From assembly GCA_051010395.1 (NCBI GenBank), contig JBPCVQ010000133.1, positions 1 through 44,029 of the forward strand: a DNA stretch of 44,029 nucleotides, given 5' to 3'. A program made the position numbers and the translations under genes. Origin of the DNA: JANQPX01 sp051010395 (GTDB taxonomy: Bacteria > Pseudomonadota > Alphaproteobacteria > Geminicoccales > Geminicoccaceae). Below are positions 17,978 through 26,478 of the stretch, piece by piece; the stretch's first letter is position 1; each line of letters opens with the position of its first letter. The notes under the pieces were generated by a model. That model saw only the letters and a program-made list of their open reading frames with translations, had not been told where the DNA came from and made no database searches.

Positions 17978-18304
17978 TCAGCGCTTGTCGCCATCCCCCT
18001 GGATGGCGCCCCGTTCAAGGCGTGAACGCAGCTTTTCAATATTGCCGGCCGCGATTTCTTCCATCTCGATTCCGAGGTCGGCGGCGAGGGTCGCGACGTA
18101 CCAGAGGACGTCACCGAGCTCATCTCTGATCGCGGTGATTTGATCCTCGCCGAAGTCACCGCCGCGATCGCGCAGGACCTTCTTCACCTTGCCGGCAACC
18201 TCACCGGCTTCACTCGCAAGCCCAAGTGCCGGGTAGGTGACCCGATAGGCGTCGGCATAGAGGGCAGTCTTTCGGGCAGCGTTCTGATAGGCGTTGAAAT
18301 CCAC
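17978..18304 (-). CDS. MazG-like nucleotide pyrophosphohydrolase
   Basis: A 108-residue single-domain all-alpha NTP-PPase. It carries the metal-binding pattern of the family: ASEAGEVAGKVKK (E-x-x-E type, about residues 31-43) and RDELGDVLWYVATLA (E-x-x-D, about 61-75). Such short proteins hydrolyse (d)NTPs or modified nucleotides to monophosphates and pyrophosphate. It is divergent from the sugar-binding protein gene at 18434, sharing a 129-bp promoter region. Biological target unknown. Confidence 0.88.
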   Translation of the reverse strand: MDFNAYQNAARKTALYADAYRVTYPALGLASEAGEVAGKVKKVLRDRGGDFGEDQITAIRDELGDVLWYVATLAADLGIEMEEIAAGNIEKLRSRLERGAIQGDGDKR

Positions 18305-18404
18305 GATTTTCCTCCGAAGCGGGATGGGAGAAGGTTTGCCGCTTTCTGCCGACCTGATAAAGTTTTTTCACAAAGCTCTTCAGAGGAACAAGCTGGCGAC
18401 TTGA

Positions 18405-18420
18405 TTGTCAGCGCTGACAA
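18405..18420. promoter_or_regulatory. 16-bp perfect palindrome, likely LacI-family operator
   Basis: TTGTCAGCGCTGACAA is its own reverse complement with a central CG step, the design typical of LacI/GalR-family operators. It ends 13 nt before ATG 18434, just upstream of the GGGAGG ribosome site, so a bound repressor would block transcription of the sugar importer. No LacI-type regulator gene is present in the window. Confidence 0.6.
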
Positions 18421-18433
18421 CAGGGAGGTTACC

Positions 18434-19411
18434 ATGGCAAAGACGAGCCTTTCGCTCGCCGTTCTCACGGCTCTGGCGACGGTATGGTCGGCGGGTGCCA
18501 ATGCTCAGGACCAGAAGCTGTACGGCGTACTCATGAAGACGCTGTCCAATCCGTTCTGGGGGGCGATGGAGCAAGGTGTGCAGGATGGCGCCGCCGAGGC
18601 CGGCGTCGAGTTTTATCTCCAAGCCGTGGAGAGCGATCAGGCGGCTGAGCCGCAGCTCAATGTCTGCAACACCATGCTCGAGCGCAGCCCGACGGTAATG
18701 ATCACCGCTGCGATCAACTCCACCAACCTTCTCCCCTGCCTTGCCCAGGCGACCGAGGCTGGCATCCCCGTGGTCGATCTCGATGCCAATCTCGATCACG
18801 ACATCGCCAAGGAAGGCGGCGTCGACATCGCGTTTACCATCGGCTCGGATAACGAAGCGGCGGGGGCGCAGGGTGCTGACTATGTGGTTGAACAGCTGGG
18901 TGCTGATGCGGCAGGGCCGGTCCTGGTGATCGAGGGCCTCTCCGGCAACATCACCGGCCAGAAGCGGGCGAGCGGGTTTGCCAATCGGCTCGCGGAGATC
19001 GCTCCAGGCCTCGAGATCGTCGCCTCGCTGCCAGGCGATTGGGATCGGGCCAAGGCTGCGAACATCACCAATGACATCCTGACCCGCAACCCGGATCTGG
19101 TCGCGATCTTCGCCGCCAACGACACCATGGCGCTCGGTGCCGTCGAGACGGTGTATGCGGCCGGCAAGGGCGACGACGTGATCATGGTGGGCGTCGATGG
19201 CAATGTGGATGCGGTCGAGAGCATCAAGGCCGGGCGCTTGAACGCTTCGGTCGCCCAACTCCCTTATCTCGTCGGCAAGCAGGCGGTCGAGCGGGTCGCC
19301 AAGGTTCTCGAAGGTGAGAGCGTCGAGACCTTCCAATATGTCGACACGCTGGTGCTTACCCAGGAAGTCCTGGAAACGGGGACCGAGCCCCTTCTGGAAT
19401 TCGTGAAATAG
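18434..19411 (+). CDS. Sugar ABC transporter periplasmic binding protein (RbsB/FrcB type)
   Basis: A 325-residue secreted protein with a signal peptide ending near WSAGANAQD (about residue 23). The mature part is a type I periplasmic binding fold: KLYGVLMKTLSNPFWGAMEQG at the start, and the hinge and ligand regions NDTMALGAVE and VGVDGNVDAVESIKAG near the C-terminus, as in ribose-, fructose- and xylose-binding proteins. ATG 18434 has GGGAGG 5 nt upstream. It is the first gene of an SBP-permease-ATPase operon and lies behind a probable LacI-type operator. The ligand is probably a monosaccharide; a frcBCA-like fructose/mannose/ribose system is the closest layout I know. Confidence 0.9.
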   Translation: MAKTSLSLAVLTALATVWSAGANAQDQKLYGVLMKTLSNPFWGAMEQGVQDGAAEAGVEFYLQAVESDQAAEPQLNVCNTMLERSPTVMITAAINSTNLLPCLAQATEAGIPVVDLDANLDHDIAKEGGVDIAFTIGSDNEAAGAQGADYVVEQLGADAAGPVLVIEGLSGNITGQKRASGFANRLAEIAPGLEIVASLPGDWDRAKAANITNDILTRNPDLVAIFAANDTMALGAVETVYAAGKGDDVIMVGVDGNVDAVESIKAGRLNASVAQLPYLVGKQAVERVAKVLEGESVETFQYVDTLVLTQEVLETGTEPLLEFVK

Positions 19412-19436
19412 GGTCATCATGGCCTTCGACTATGGG

Positions 19437-19457
19437 CGGCCGGGTCATGCCCGGCCG
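19437..19457 (+). other. Strong hairpin after the binding-protein gene
   Basis: CGGCCGGG and CCCGGCCG form a perfect 8-bp GC stem with a TCATG loop, in the 66-nt gap between the binding-protein and permease genes. No T-run follows. Such stem-loops commonly protect upstream binding-protein mRNA or partly terminate transcription, giving more binding protein than permease. Confidence 0.65.
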
Positions 19458-19477
19458 TTCCTGACCAAGAAACGCTG

Positions 19478-20452
19478 ATGGCGACCGAGCAGCCGAAAGC
19501 ATTCTGGCGTGATCTCGCTCTTCGCTCACCAGTGCGGCTGGAGAGCCTGGGGGTGCTCGCCCTTCTGGTCGCGTCGATGGCCATCCTTTCGCCGTATTTC
19601 TTCTCGGTCTCCAATATACTGAACATCCTGCTCGCCACCGCCGTCATCGGCGTACTGGCGATCGGTGCTACCTTCGTCATCTGCTCCGCCGGCCTCGACC
19701 TTTCACTCGGTTCGGTCGTCGGCTTTTCCGGCGTGGTCGGAGCGCTCGCGGTCGACAGTATCGGTCTTCCCTGGCCGATCGCGGTGCCGGCCTGCGTGCT
19801 CGCCGGCATGTTCTGCGGCCTGATCAACGGTCTCCTGGTGACGCGCGGAAAAATCCCGGCCTTCATCGTCACCCTCGGCATGCTCGGGCTCGCCCGCGGC
19901 GCAGCTCTGGTTCTGACTAACGGAAAGCCTGTCTACGGCCTTCCTGAAGGCCTCCTGTTTCTTGGCCAGGGCCGCCCCTTCGGCGTGCCGATGCCGGTCT
20001 TCATCTTCGTCGGCGTGGCGTTCGTCGCTCACTACGTTCTCGCGTCCACACGTTTCGGCCGCTACACCCTGGTGATTGGCGACAACGAGGGTGCCGCGCG
20101 CGCCACCGGTATCGATGTCGACGCCCATCGCCTGAAGCTCTACACGCTCTCAGGAGGTCTGGCGGGCATCGCAGGCCTGATCTTCATGGCGCGCGTCAAT
20201 GCCGGTGATCCGACCGCGGGGCTCAATTACGAGCTCACCGCGATCACAGCCGCGATCATCGGCGGCACCAATCTGTTCGGCGGGCGCGGCAGCGTACTCG
20301 GCACTTTCATCGGCGCCCTGATCATGGGCGTACTGCAGAACGGCCTCAATCTCCTGGCCGTGCAGTCCTACTATCAGCAGATGGCGATCGGCGCCGTTCT
20401 GATCCTCGCCGTCTGGCTGGACCGCATCAACTCCCAGAGGCTCGGCACATGA
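19478..20452 (+). CDS. Sugar ABC transporter permease (RbsC/FrcC type)
   Basis: A 324-residue integral membrane protein with about eight to ten hydrophobic segments. Family landmarks include ICSAGLDLSLGSVVGFSGV (about residues 68-86), GLINGLLVTRGKIPAFIVTL and, near the C-terminus, ITAAIIGGTNLFGGRGSVLG, the cytoplasmic-loop signature of the BPD_transp_2 (RbsC-like) family. It forms the channel of the importer with the binding protein upstream and the ATPase downstream. ATG 19478 fits; the spacing to the neighbouring genes shows one operon. Confidence 0.92.
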   Translation: MATEQPKAFWRDLALRSPVRLESLGVLALLVASMAILSPYFFSVSNILNILLATAVIGVLAIGATFVICSAGLDLSLGSVVGFSGVVGALAVDSIGLPWPIAVPACVLAGMFCGLINGLLVTRGKIPAFIVTLGMLGLARGAALVLTNGKPVYGLPEGLLFLGQGRPFGVPMPVFIFVGVAFVAHYVLASTRFGRYTLVIGDNEGAARATGIDVDAHRLKLYTLSGGLAGIAGLIFMARVNAGDPTAGLNYELTAITAAIIGGTNLFGGRGSVLGTFIGALIMGVLQNGLNLLAVQSYYQQMAIGAVLILAVWLDRINSQRLGT

Positions 20453-20495
20453 CCCGCGCGACGGGAATGGTTACTCGTGCGATGAGAGCGTTGAT

Positions 20496-21245
20496 ATGAG
20501 CCTGCTCGAACTGGACAGTGTCAGGAAGAGTTTCGGCACGATCGAAGCATTGCGCGGCGTGACGTTCACGATTGAAGCGGGTTCGGTGGTCGGCCTAGTC
20601 GGTGACAACGGCGCCGGCAAATCCACGCTGATGAAATGCATTACGGGGATCCACAGGGCCGATGCCGGCAGCATCTGTTTCGAAGGCCACGCCGTCGGTC
20701 GCGCCGACCCGGGGGAGATCAGGGAGTGCGGCATCGAGATGATCTATCAGGACCTGGCACTCGCGCCGCAGCAGGACGTCGCCGCCAATATTTTTTTGGG
20801 ACGGGAGCCCACAAAGGGTTTTTTCGGCGCGATCGACAAGGCCAGGATAGAGACCGAAGCCGAGGCGATGATCGAACGCCTGGGTGCCAAAATCCCTTCC
20901 GTCCGCTACCAGGCCGGCCAGCTCTCCGGCGGCCAGCAGCAATCGGTCGCGATCGCACGCGCGCTTACTTTCGAGCCCAAGCTGGTGATCATGGATGAGC
21001 CGACGGCTGCTCTTGCCGTGCGCGAGGTCGACCATGTCCTCGATTTGATTCGCGAATTGAGGCGCCAGGGCATCGCCGTCATCCTGATCAGTCACCGCCT
21101 GACCGACGTCTTCGCCGTCTCCGACCGTATCATCGCCCTCCGCCAGGGCCAGGTGATCGCCGACGAGATCACCGCCGAAACCACCATGAACACCGTCGTT
21201 GCCCATATCGTCGGTGGTGGCGTGGGTGGCCTGGCCACCTCATAG
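20496..21245 (+). CDS. Sugar ABC transporter ATPase, single-domain (FrcA type)
   Basis: A 249-residue ATPase with Walker A GDNGAGKST (about residues 36-44), signature LSGGQQQSVAIARAL (about 140-154), Walker B LVIMDEPTAAL (about 161-171) and switch His in LISHRL. Carbohydrate importers of this class usually have a fused double ATPase (RbsA, XylG, about 500 residues); here only one cassette is present, as in the rhizobial FrcA, so it probably works as a homodimer. It ends the importer operon. Beyond it, the convergent patatin gene begins after about 106 bp. Confidence 0.9.
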   Translation: MSLLELDSVRKSFGTIEALRGVTFTIEAGSVVGLVGDNGAGKSTLMKCITGIHRADAGSICFEGHAVGRADPGEIRECGIEMIYQDLALAPQQDVAANIFLGREPTKGFFGAIDKARIETEAEAMIERLGAKIPSVRYQAGQLSGGQQQSVAIARALTFEPKLVIMDEPTAALAVREVDHVLDLIRELRRQGIAVILISHRLTDVFAVSDRIIALRQGQVIADEITAETTMNTVVAHIVGGGVGGLATS

Positions 21246-21351
21246 ACCAGAATGACGTCGGCGAACGTGCCGGCATGGCTGAACTGATCCCGCCATAATT
21301 TATCCGAGATAGTTGCCCTCCGCCGATTTGGGCTGGTCGGCGTTATGGCCG

Positions 21352-23154
21352 CTAATGGGCAGTAATGCGATAGGATCGACAAACGGCTTTCAGTTGATCG
21401 AGTGTGCCGGCGACGTTCACGCATTCATAGCCGCGCTCGATCATCTGATCGATGGCTCGCCAGTTAAGAATGTTCACCCCAGCCACGTCGGGATAAAGAA
21501 CATGATCCGCAATATCCCCAGCTCCGCGGTTGTTGGTCTCGCCGGCGACGGTTGCGGAGCGCATCAGTACGCCGACGATCGAGGGTGCGGTCATCGAGGG
21601 CAGCAGGCGTGCGCTGCCCGCTTCGCAGACATCGGGATCGAGGGTGAAACTTCCCTCGGCCCGACCCACATCTACGCCAATCACCGGCCCGAGATTGACG
21701 CGCACCATCTCATCTATCGGCATGTTGTTGATCAACCCGCCATCCACCAGAACGTCCTGGCCATGCAACACCGGCGGCACCAGGCCTGGAATCGAGAGGC
21801 TCGCCCGGATCGCATGCCAGACCGGCCCGCGGTCCAAGCGAACGGCATGACCCTTGGTGAGATTGCTGGCCGTACAGAAAAAAGGCAGCCAGAGCGAACA
21901 GGCCTCGGCGTCCTCGAAATGCCCGTGCAGGAGTTTGGAAAGCCGGCGGCCGCGGGCGAAAGAATGCAGCGGGATGGTGTAATCGCCAACCGGGTTGACG
22001 TCGATGAAGGTGGCCTGGAGGCGTTCTCGAAAGGCCTCGACGCTCCACCCCATGGCGATGCCGCCTGCCAAGAGGGCGCCCATGCTCGTGCCGCCGATCT
22101 GATCGATCGGAATGCCTTGATCCCGGATCGCCTTGACCACGCCGAGATGGGCGAAACCGCGTGCACCGCCCCCGGAAAGAACCAGGGCCACGGTACGGCC
22201 GCTGGCAATCCGGGCGAGACGCCCCCGGCCCTCTTCGGTAGAGATCACGATATTCCATCGCGTGCGAACCGAGATCTTACGTGTCCAGAGCGGCGCTGGA
22301 TCCGGCAGGGCGCGACCAGATGCCTGCAGAGTCACTAAATGATAGACGCGGCCGCCGGCAATTCCGTTAAGATAAACAAGCACGTTCTCGTCTGGCTCGG
22401 GATCACCCGGCCGAACAATGAGCAGGACGAGATCGGACTGGCGGATACAAAGCTGTGTCCAGCTCGAACAGCCGGGCTCGGCAATATAGAGAAGGCTGTC
22501 ATGGCGCTCTTCCTGATCATGAAACCAGTCGGAGGTGTGGTCGGCGCAGTCCGACTTGAGAATGTTGAGCGTCCCTGCTTGCTCCAGTCCCGATGCCACA
22601 ACGTCGCGTAACTGATCGAGCGGCAGACCGTCGGACAAAGGCACCAGACAGACCGTGCTGAATGCCGCTTGCGCCTTTCGACTGCTGGTTTCGGTTACCA
22701 GGCGACGCGCGATCACGCGGGTGAGCGACACGATCGACTGTGGGCTTTCATTCATCAGCGTTTCGAACGCCGGGCGTCCAAGCATGATGAGTTCGGTGTC
22801 GCGCACCGCCCACGCTCCGGCGCTTCGGCGTTCGCCGGTCAAAATACCGAGCTCGCCCACCACCTCGCCAGCACCGATCTGGGCAACCGGACGAAAGCCA
22901 TCGCCGGCATGATCGGCCACACGGACTTCGAGACGTCCCGAAACGATCACATAGAGGGCGTCGCTCTCGTCATTTTCGGCAAAGAGCTGACCTCCAGCTC
23001 GAATGGCGAGCCGGGTCAGGCGTCGTTCCAGGAGTGTTAAGGTGGCATCGTCGATTTCCTTGAAGAAGTCGACGTCGCGAAGCGACGTGCCGGCATGGGC
23101 CAGCAGCACCGGATCAGTAGCTCCCTCCTGTTTTGTCGCTCGGTCTGTCGTCAT
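21352..23154 (-). CDS. Cyclic-nucleotide-binding-domain patatin-like phospholipase (NTE/RssA family)
   Basis: A 600-residue protein. Residues about 28-140 are a CNB-type domain with the phosphate-cassette pattern GELGILTGERRSA (about 100-112). A linker region follows (about 165-300). The patatin domain has the oxyanion glycine loop SGGGARGFAHLGVV (about 327-340), the nucleophile elbow GTSMG with Ser357, and the catalytic Asp471 in DGGLINN. This is the bacterial counterpart of neuropathy target esterase: a lysophospholipase/phospholipase gated by a CNB domain. Ligand control by cAMP or cGMP is possible but not shown. It is the last gene of a minus-strand operon with the SYLF lipoprotein and a secreted protein, which suggests envelope lipid handling. 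Confidence 0.9.
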   Translation of the reverse strand: MTTDRATKQEGATDPVLLAHAGTSLRDVDFFKEIDDATLTLLERRLTRLAIRAGGQLFAENDESDALYVIVSGRLEVRVADHAGDGFRPVAQIGAGEVVGELGILTGERRSAGAWAVRDTELIMLGRPAFETLMNESPQSIVSLTRVIARRLVTETSSRKAQAAFSTVCLVPLSDGLPLDQLRDVVASGLEQAGTLNILKSDCADHTSDWFHDQEERHDSLLYIAEPGCSSWTQLCIRQSDLVLLIVRPGDPEPDENVLVYLNGIAGGRVYHLVTLQASGRALPDPAPLWTRKISVRTRWNIVISTEEGRGRLARIASGRTVALVLSGGGARGFAHLGVVKAIRDQGIPIDQIGGTSMGALLAGGIAMGWSVEAFRERLQATFIDVNPVGDYTIPLHSFARGRRLSKLLHGHFEDAEACSLWLPFFCTASNLTKGHAVRLDRGPVWHAIRASLSIPGLVPPVLHGQDVLVDGGLINNMPIDEMVRVNLGPVIGVDVGRAEGSFTLDPDVCEAGSARLLPSMTAPSIVGVLMRSATVAGETNNRGAGDIADHVLYPDVAGVNILNWRAIDQMIERGYECVNVAGTLDQLKAVCRSYRITAH

Positions 23155-23181
23155 GTCTTGCCGATCAGGTTGGCCAGGGGA

Positions 23182-23859
23182 TTATCGGCTGGCCAGCGCC
23201 GCCTTCAAGTCGGCGGCCGACGGATTGTCTCGACTACCATCGATCACGATTTCGCGCGGCGTCACGTTCGCACCATAATAGGCCGCATTCAAACCATCGC
23301 GCGGAAGGGCGGTCGCCCCCTTCAGATTGAGGCCGGCGAACAATCCGCGCTCAACCTCGGCAAAGGAGTAGATGTCCTGGAGTTGATCGCTGGAGATCTC
23401 GCCCTTCAGGCCTTCACTTCCCGCAGCGACCGAGGCATCAGCGCCGAACTCGAGGCCACCTTCAGCCAGTCGTTCCAGCGTCTGATCGTTGGTGATGATC
23501 AGGAGCACGTTCGACTGCTCGGCGCCGATCTGCAGACCGTAACTCGCCGCCCCGAACGTATAGAAGGCGGGGCTCGACCAGGAACCGTCGTCTAGGCGAC
23601 CGAGCAGCAGACCGGTGCCGCCTTCGCCGCCGAGAAAAAAGGCAGCCTTGACGATGTCTGGATAGACGATGACGCCCTTCGCCGATGAAAGGAGGCCCTG
23701 GATCGCATTCGCTTCGGTGCTGGCCAAAAAGCGCTGGACGACGTTTTCCGCATCATCGACGATGGCCTGGGCGTCGGCACCGGGGTCAGAACTCGTGCTG
23801 ACCGTGTTGCAGGCGGTGAGAACGAGGCAGAGAAAGGCCGAAGCCAGGAGAGAACGCAT
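23182..23859 (-). CDS. SYLF (YSC84)-domain lipoprotein
   Basis: A 225-residue lipoprotein: signal peptide MRSLLASAFLCLVLTAC with lipobox LTAC (Cys17). The mature part is the SYLF domain: AKGVIVYPDIVKAAFFLGGEG with its hydrophobic beta strands, SSPAFYTFGAASYGLQIG in the middle, and a C-terminal GLFAGLNLKGATALPRDGLN run seen in the family. SYLF domains bind phosphoinositides in eukaryotes; the bacterial role is poorly known. The ATG at 23859 directly abuts the stop of the upstream gene (0-nt gap), so the two are translationally coupled. The patatin phospholipase gene follows 27 bp later. Confidence 0.9.
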   Translation of the reverse strand: MRSLLASAFLCLVLTACNTVSTSSDPGADAQAIVDDAENVVQRFLASTEANAIQGLLSSAKGVIVYPDIVKAAFFLGGEGGTGLLLGRLDDGSWSSPAFYTFGAASYGLQIGAEQSNVLLIITNDQTLERLAEGGLEFGADASVAAGSEGLKGEISSDQLQDIYSFAEVERGLFAGLNLKGATALPRDGLNAAYYGANVTPREIVIDGSRDNPSAADLKAALASR

Positions 23860-24339
23860 CTATTCAACCTTCACCTGATGGGCAAAAACGTCACCGTCAC
23901 TGATCGTGAGCTGCTCGAAACCGAGCATTTTCAAGAGATCGAAGAAGTTGAGCTTGGCAGCTCCAACCTGCTTGAAGATGGGGGTGCCGCGCGCGAGCGA
24001 GGTAAGACCCGCAAGGTGAGCACGAGCGCGGTAAATCGTATCGAGGACACCATCTTCGAGAGCGACGATCAGGAGTTTCTCGGCCTTGGCTCCTTTCGCG
24101 AAAAGAGCAAAGCGTGGAGGGTAGGGCTTTTCAACCATCGCATTTGCGACGGCAACCACGAACCCTACTCGGCGTGCGCGATTGGCGCCGGGAATGCCAG
24201 GCACTTCGGATCGATAGACTTCAGTGCTTGCTGGCTCGGGATAGTAGTAGCCGGCATGTCGATCGTCGGCATGCCCCGAACTCGCCATGCACAGGCCAAG
24301 CAACAACACAAAAATCAGCCATCTTTTGCGCCGCAACAA
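23860..24339 (-). CDS. Secreted conserved alphaproteobacterial protein of unknown function
   Basis: A 159-residue protein with a clear signal peptide (basic MLRRKR, hydrophobic core LIFVLLLGLCMA, cleavage near SGHADD). The mature part starts with HAGYYYPEP and contains KPYPPRFALFAKGAKAEKLL, ARGTPIFKQVG and FDLLKMLGFEQLTISDG. I recall this pattern in a family of short secreted alphaproteobacterial proteins, sometimes misnamed as a molybdopterin-biosynthesis protein, but no function is established. The start is probably TTG 24339, with GAGGGG upstream; no ATG exists before the signal peptide. It is the first gene of the operon with the SYLF lipoprotein and the patatin phospholipase. Confidence 0.7.
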   Translation of the reverse strand: MLRRKRWLIFVLLLGLCMASSGHADDRHAGYYYPEPASTEVYRSEVPGIPGANRARRVGFVVAVANAMVEKPYPPRFALFAKGAKAEKLLIVALEDGVLDTIYRARAHLAGLTSLARGTPIFKQVGAAKLNFFDLLKMLGFEQLTISDGDVFAHQVKVE

Positions 24340-24783
24340 CGTCCCCTCGCTCTTAGACGGTTGAATTTCCGATTAGGCGCAGGTTAAACGGCGCCGGCGA
24401 ATTAGGACAAGGGCGAGCACCATCTCATTGCGTAAAAATCGAGCGATGCACATGTGATGAAACCTGCGCGCGGATAGGATCTTGTTATTGATTTCAGCGG
24501 AAAACCTGGCTTTTCACGTCCGGTAGCCGGAGCGGTTGGGCCAGGCTCGGAGAAGGGCATTGGCCAGACCTCGCCATCCCAACCTCGCATCCGGGTCAAG
24601 GCACGCCATGATTACGACCTTGTCCATATGGCCCTGGGAATCCGCCCGCTAAGACGTTGGGGCGAGGCTTGGACTCCCAGGATCGCACGGACCATAAAGC
24701 AGGCTGCAGGAACCGGGTTAAGGCGAGGTTAGAGCAGGATGATAAGATGCCAATCTTTCACCTGCGGTCATGGCCATCCGGTA
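24340..24783. other. Non-coding interval with degraded palindromic repeat
   Basis: No gene is recognised in this 444-bp interval between two minus-strand transcription units. It should contain the promoter of the 24339-21352 operon. It holds two inverted copies of a repeat (24620-24644 and 24668-24694) whose third copy is near the right end of the window (43899-43925). Other short GC-rich inverted pairs (for example around 24519-24545) suggest an old repeat-rich spacer. Confidence 0.5.
24620..24694. repeat. Inverted pair of a dispersed repeat
   Basis: Positions 24668-24694 match the reverse complement of 43899-43925 at 24 of 27 positions, all three differences being C/T transitions. Positions 24620-24644 match 43899-43923 at about 20 of 25. 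The two arms face each other over about 23 nt, so the unit can fold into an imperfect hairpin, like the palindromic intergenic units known in alphaproteobacteria. Confidence 0.55.
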
Positions 24784-26406
24784 TTATTCTTTTGTTGCCT
24801 TCCCATATTTGTTGTCGTCAAAGGACGGGCCCCAGATCATGCCGTTCACGCCCTTCCTGGACGCGATCAGCTCGATGTCCTGGAACATGATGACGAAGGG
24901 CGAGATCGCCTGGTGCTCGCGCTGGATCTCCTGATACATGGTGCTGCGCACCGCCGGATCATGCTCCAGCACGGCAGCAGCCGTAAGCGCGGTCATTTCG
25001 GGAATGTCCCAGGCGTTCCGCCAGGCGAGCTTGCCGGTGTGGCCGTCCTCGTCCTTGTTGCCGGGATTGCTGGAGAAGGTGTCGGCGTTGGTGTGCGGGT
25101 CCTGATAGTCCGGTCCCCAGCGGCCGATATAGATGTCGTGGGTGCGGGCGCGATATTTGGTGAGCGTCTGCTTGTTGTCGCCGGGGATGATTTCGAGATT
25201 GATGCCGGCCTCTGCCCAGGTCGCCTGGATGGCTTGGGCCATGTCCATGGTGGTGGGGACGTTGCGCGTGTCCATGGTGACCGTGAAGCCATCGGCCAGG
25301 CCGGCCTCGGCGAGCAGGCCCTTGGCCTTCTCGACATCGAGTGAAAATGGCTTGTCGTCGATCGCGCCGAGAAAACCTTCCGGCAGGAACGACTGATGGA
25401 TCTTGACCGAGCCCGCGAAGATCGTCTCCGCCATGCCTTCATAGTCGATCAGGTATTTGAGCGCTTCGCTGACCCCCGGTTTCGCCAGAAATTCATTTTT
25501 CTGATTCAGCCCGAGATAGTAAACTGCGCCTTTTGGCGCCCGTTCGATGACGATGTCATCGTTACCTTCCAGCACAGCGATCTGATCAGCTTCCAGATTG
25601 CGGGCGATGTCGATGTCGCCCTTCTCCAAAAGCAACTGCTGCGTCGTGTTCTCCGGAATATGGCGGGTAAAGACCCGCTTGAAGGCTGGCGCGCCGCCCC
25701 AGTAGTCGGGCTGGCCGTCGATCACCAGACTCTCGTTCGGCTTCCAGGCACGCAGCTTGAAGGGGCCGGAGCCGGCACTGGCCGTGCGCAGCCACTCGTG
25801 GCCCATGTCGCCGTCTTTCTCGTGCGCCATGACTTCAAACTTGTCGACCACCGAGCCGACGCCGGCGGTCAGGCAATAGAGGAAGAAAGTCGGCGCGTAG
25901 GGCTTATCAAGCGTGATCTGCAAGGTCCGGTCATCGACGGCGACGATCATCTCCTCGACATTCTCGGGCGTGAAGCCGAACTGGCTGAGGATGAAGGAAG
26001 GCGTCTTGTTGAGCTTGATCACCCGCTGCAGGGACCAGGCGGCGTCCTCGGCGGTCAGCGGATTGCCGCTATGGAACGTGATGCCTTCTCGAATCTTGAA
26101 GGTGTAGGTCTGGCCGTCCTCACCGATCTCCCAACTCTCGGCGACATGACCCTGCAGGTTTTCGACATCGTCGACCGGATAGGTCACCAGGCGGTCATAG
26201 ACCTGAGCGCCATATTCGGCACCGGAGAATTCAAAGATCTCGGCGGGATCGAGGGTGATCAGATCGTCGATCTGCCAGGCCTGAACCAGCGTATCCGCCG
26301 GCGTTTCGGCAGCGGCCCCGGAGACGTCCAACGCCGTCACGAGAGCGATCGCGGCACATCCTGCCGCCAAATGTTGAATATGCCTTAGTCCCAACAGCCT
26401 GCCCAC
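24784..26406 (-). CDS. Family-5 ABC transporter solute-binding protein (peptide/opine/nickel type)
   Basis: A 540-residue secreted protein. The signal peptide ends near VSGAAAETP (about residue 35). The mature part is a DppA/OppA-like (SBP_bac_5) fold: LITLDPAEIFEFSGAEYGAQVYD, then VAESWEIGEDGQTYTFKIRE, GITFHSGNPLTAEDA and GSGPFKLRAWKPNESL, all standard landmarks. The start is GTG 26406 with GGAG about 8 nt upstream. Normally such a gene is followed by two permease and one or two ATPase genes, but none is in the window, so it is an orphan or works with a distant transporter. The upstream gene on the same strand is a nucleoside hydrolase (72 bp gap), which hints at a nucleoside or related ligand; this is inference. 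Confidence 0.88.
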   Translation of the reverse strand: MGRLLGLRHIQHLAAGCAAIALVTALDVSGAAAETPADTLVQAWQIDDLITLDPAEIFEFSGAEYGAQVYDRLVTYPVDDVENLQGHVAESWEIGEDGQTYTFKIREGITFHSGNPLTAEDAAWSLQRVIKLNKTPSFILSQFGFTPENVEEMIVAVDDRTLQITLDKPYAPTFFLYCLTAGVGSVVDKFEVMAHEKDGDMGHEWLRTASAGSGPFKLRAWKPNESLVIDGQPDYWGGAPAFKRVFTRHIPENTTQQLLLEKGDIDIARNLEADQIAVLEGNDDIVIERAPKGAVYYLGLNQKNEFLAKPGVSEALKYLIDYEGMAETIFAGSVKIHQSFLPEGFLGAIDDKPFSLDVEKAKGLLAEAGLADGFTVTMDTRNVPTTMDMAQAIQATWAEAGINLEIIPGDNKQTLTKYRARTHDIYIGRWGPDYQDPHTNADTFSSNPGNKDEDGHTGKLAWRNAWDIPEMTALTAAAVLEHDPAVRSTMYQEIQREHQAISPFVIMFQDIELIASRKGVNGMIWGPSFDDNKYGKATKE

Positions 26407-26478
26407 GTCCTTATCTCCATTTATGTGTTATTAATCGTTCTAGCCTTACCCCCTCCACGCTCGATGTCAAACGCACGG

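Noticed and set aside
19437..19457. Hairpin read as a full intrinsic terminator
   Set aside because: No T-run follows and the permease and ATPase genes must be transcribed through it.
21313..22338. 341-codon frame antisense to the patatin gene
   Set aside because: Shadow of a clear gene carrying a full Ser-Asp catalytic dyad.
24402..24599. 65-codon minus-strand frame upstream of the SYLF operon
   Set aside because: No ribosome site or family; overlaps repeat-rich spacer.
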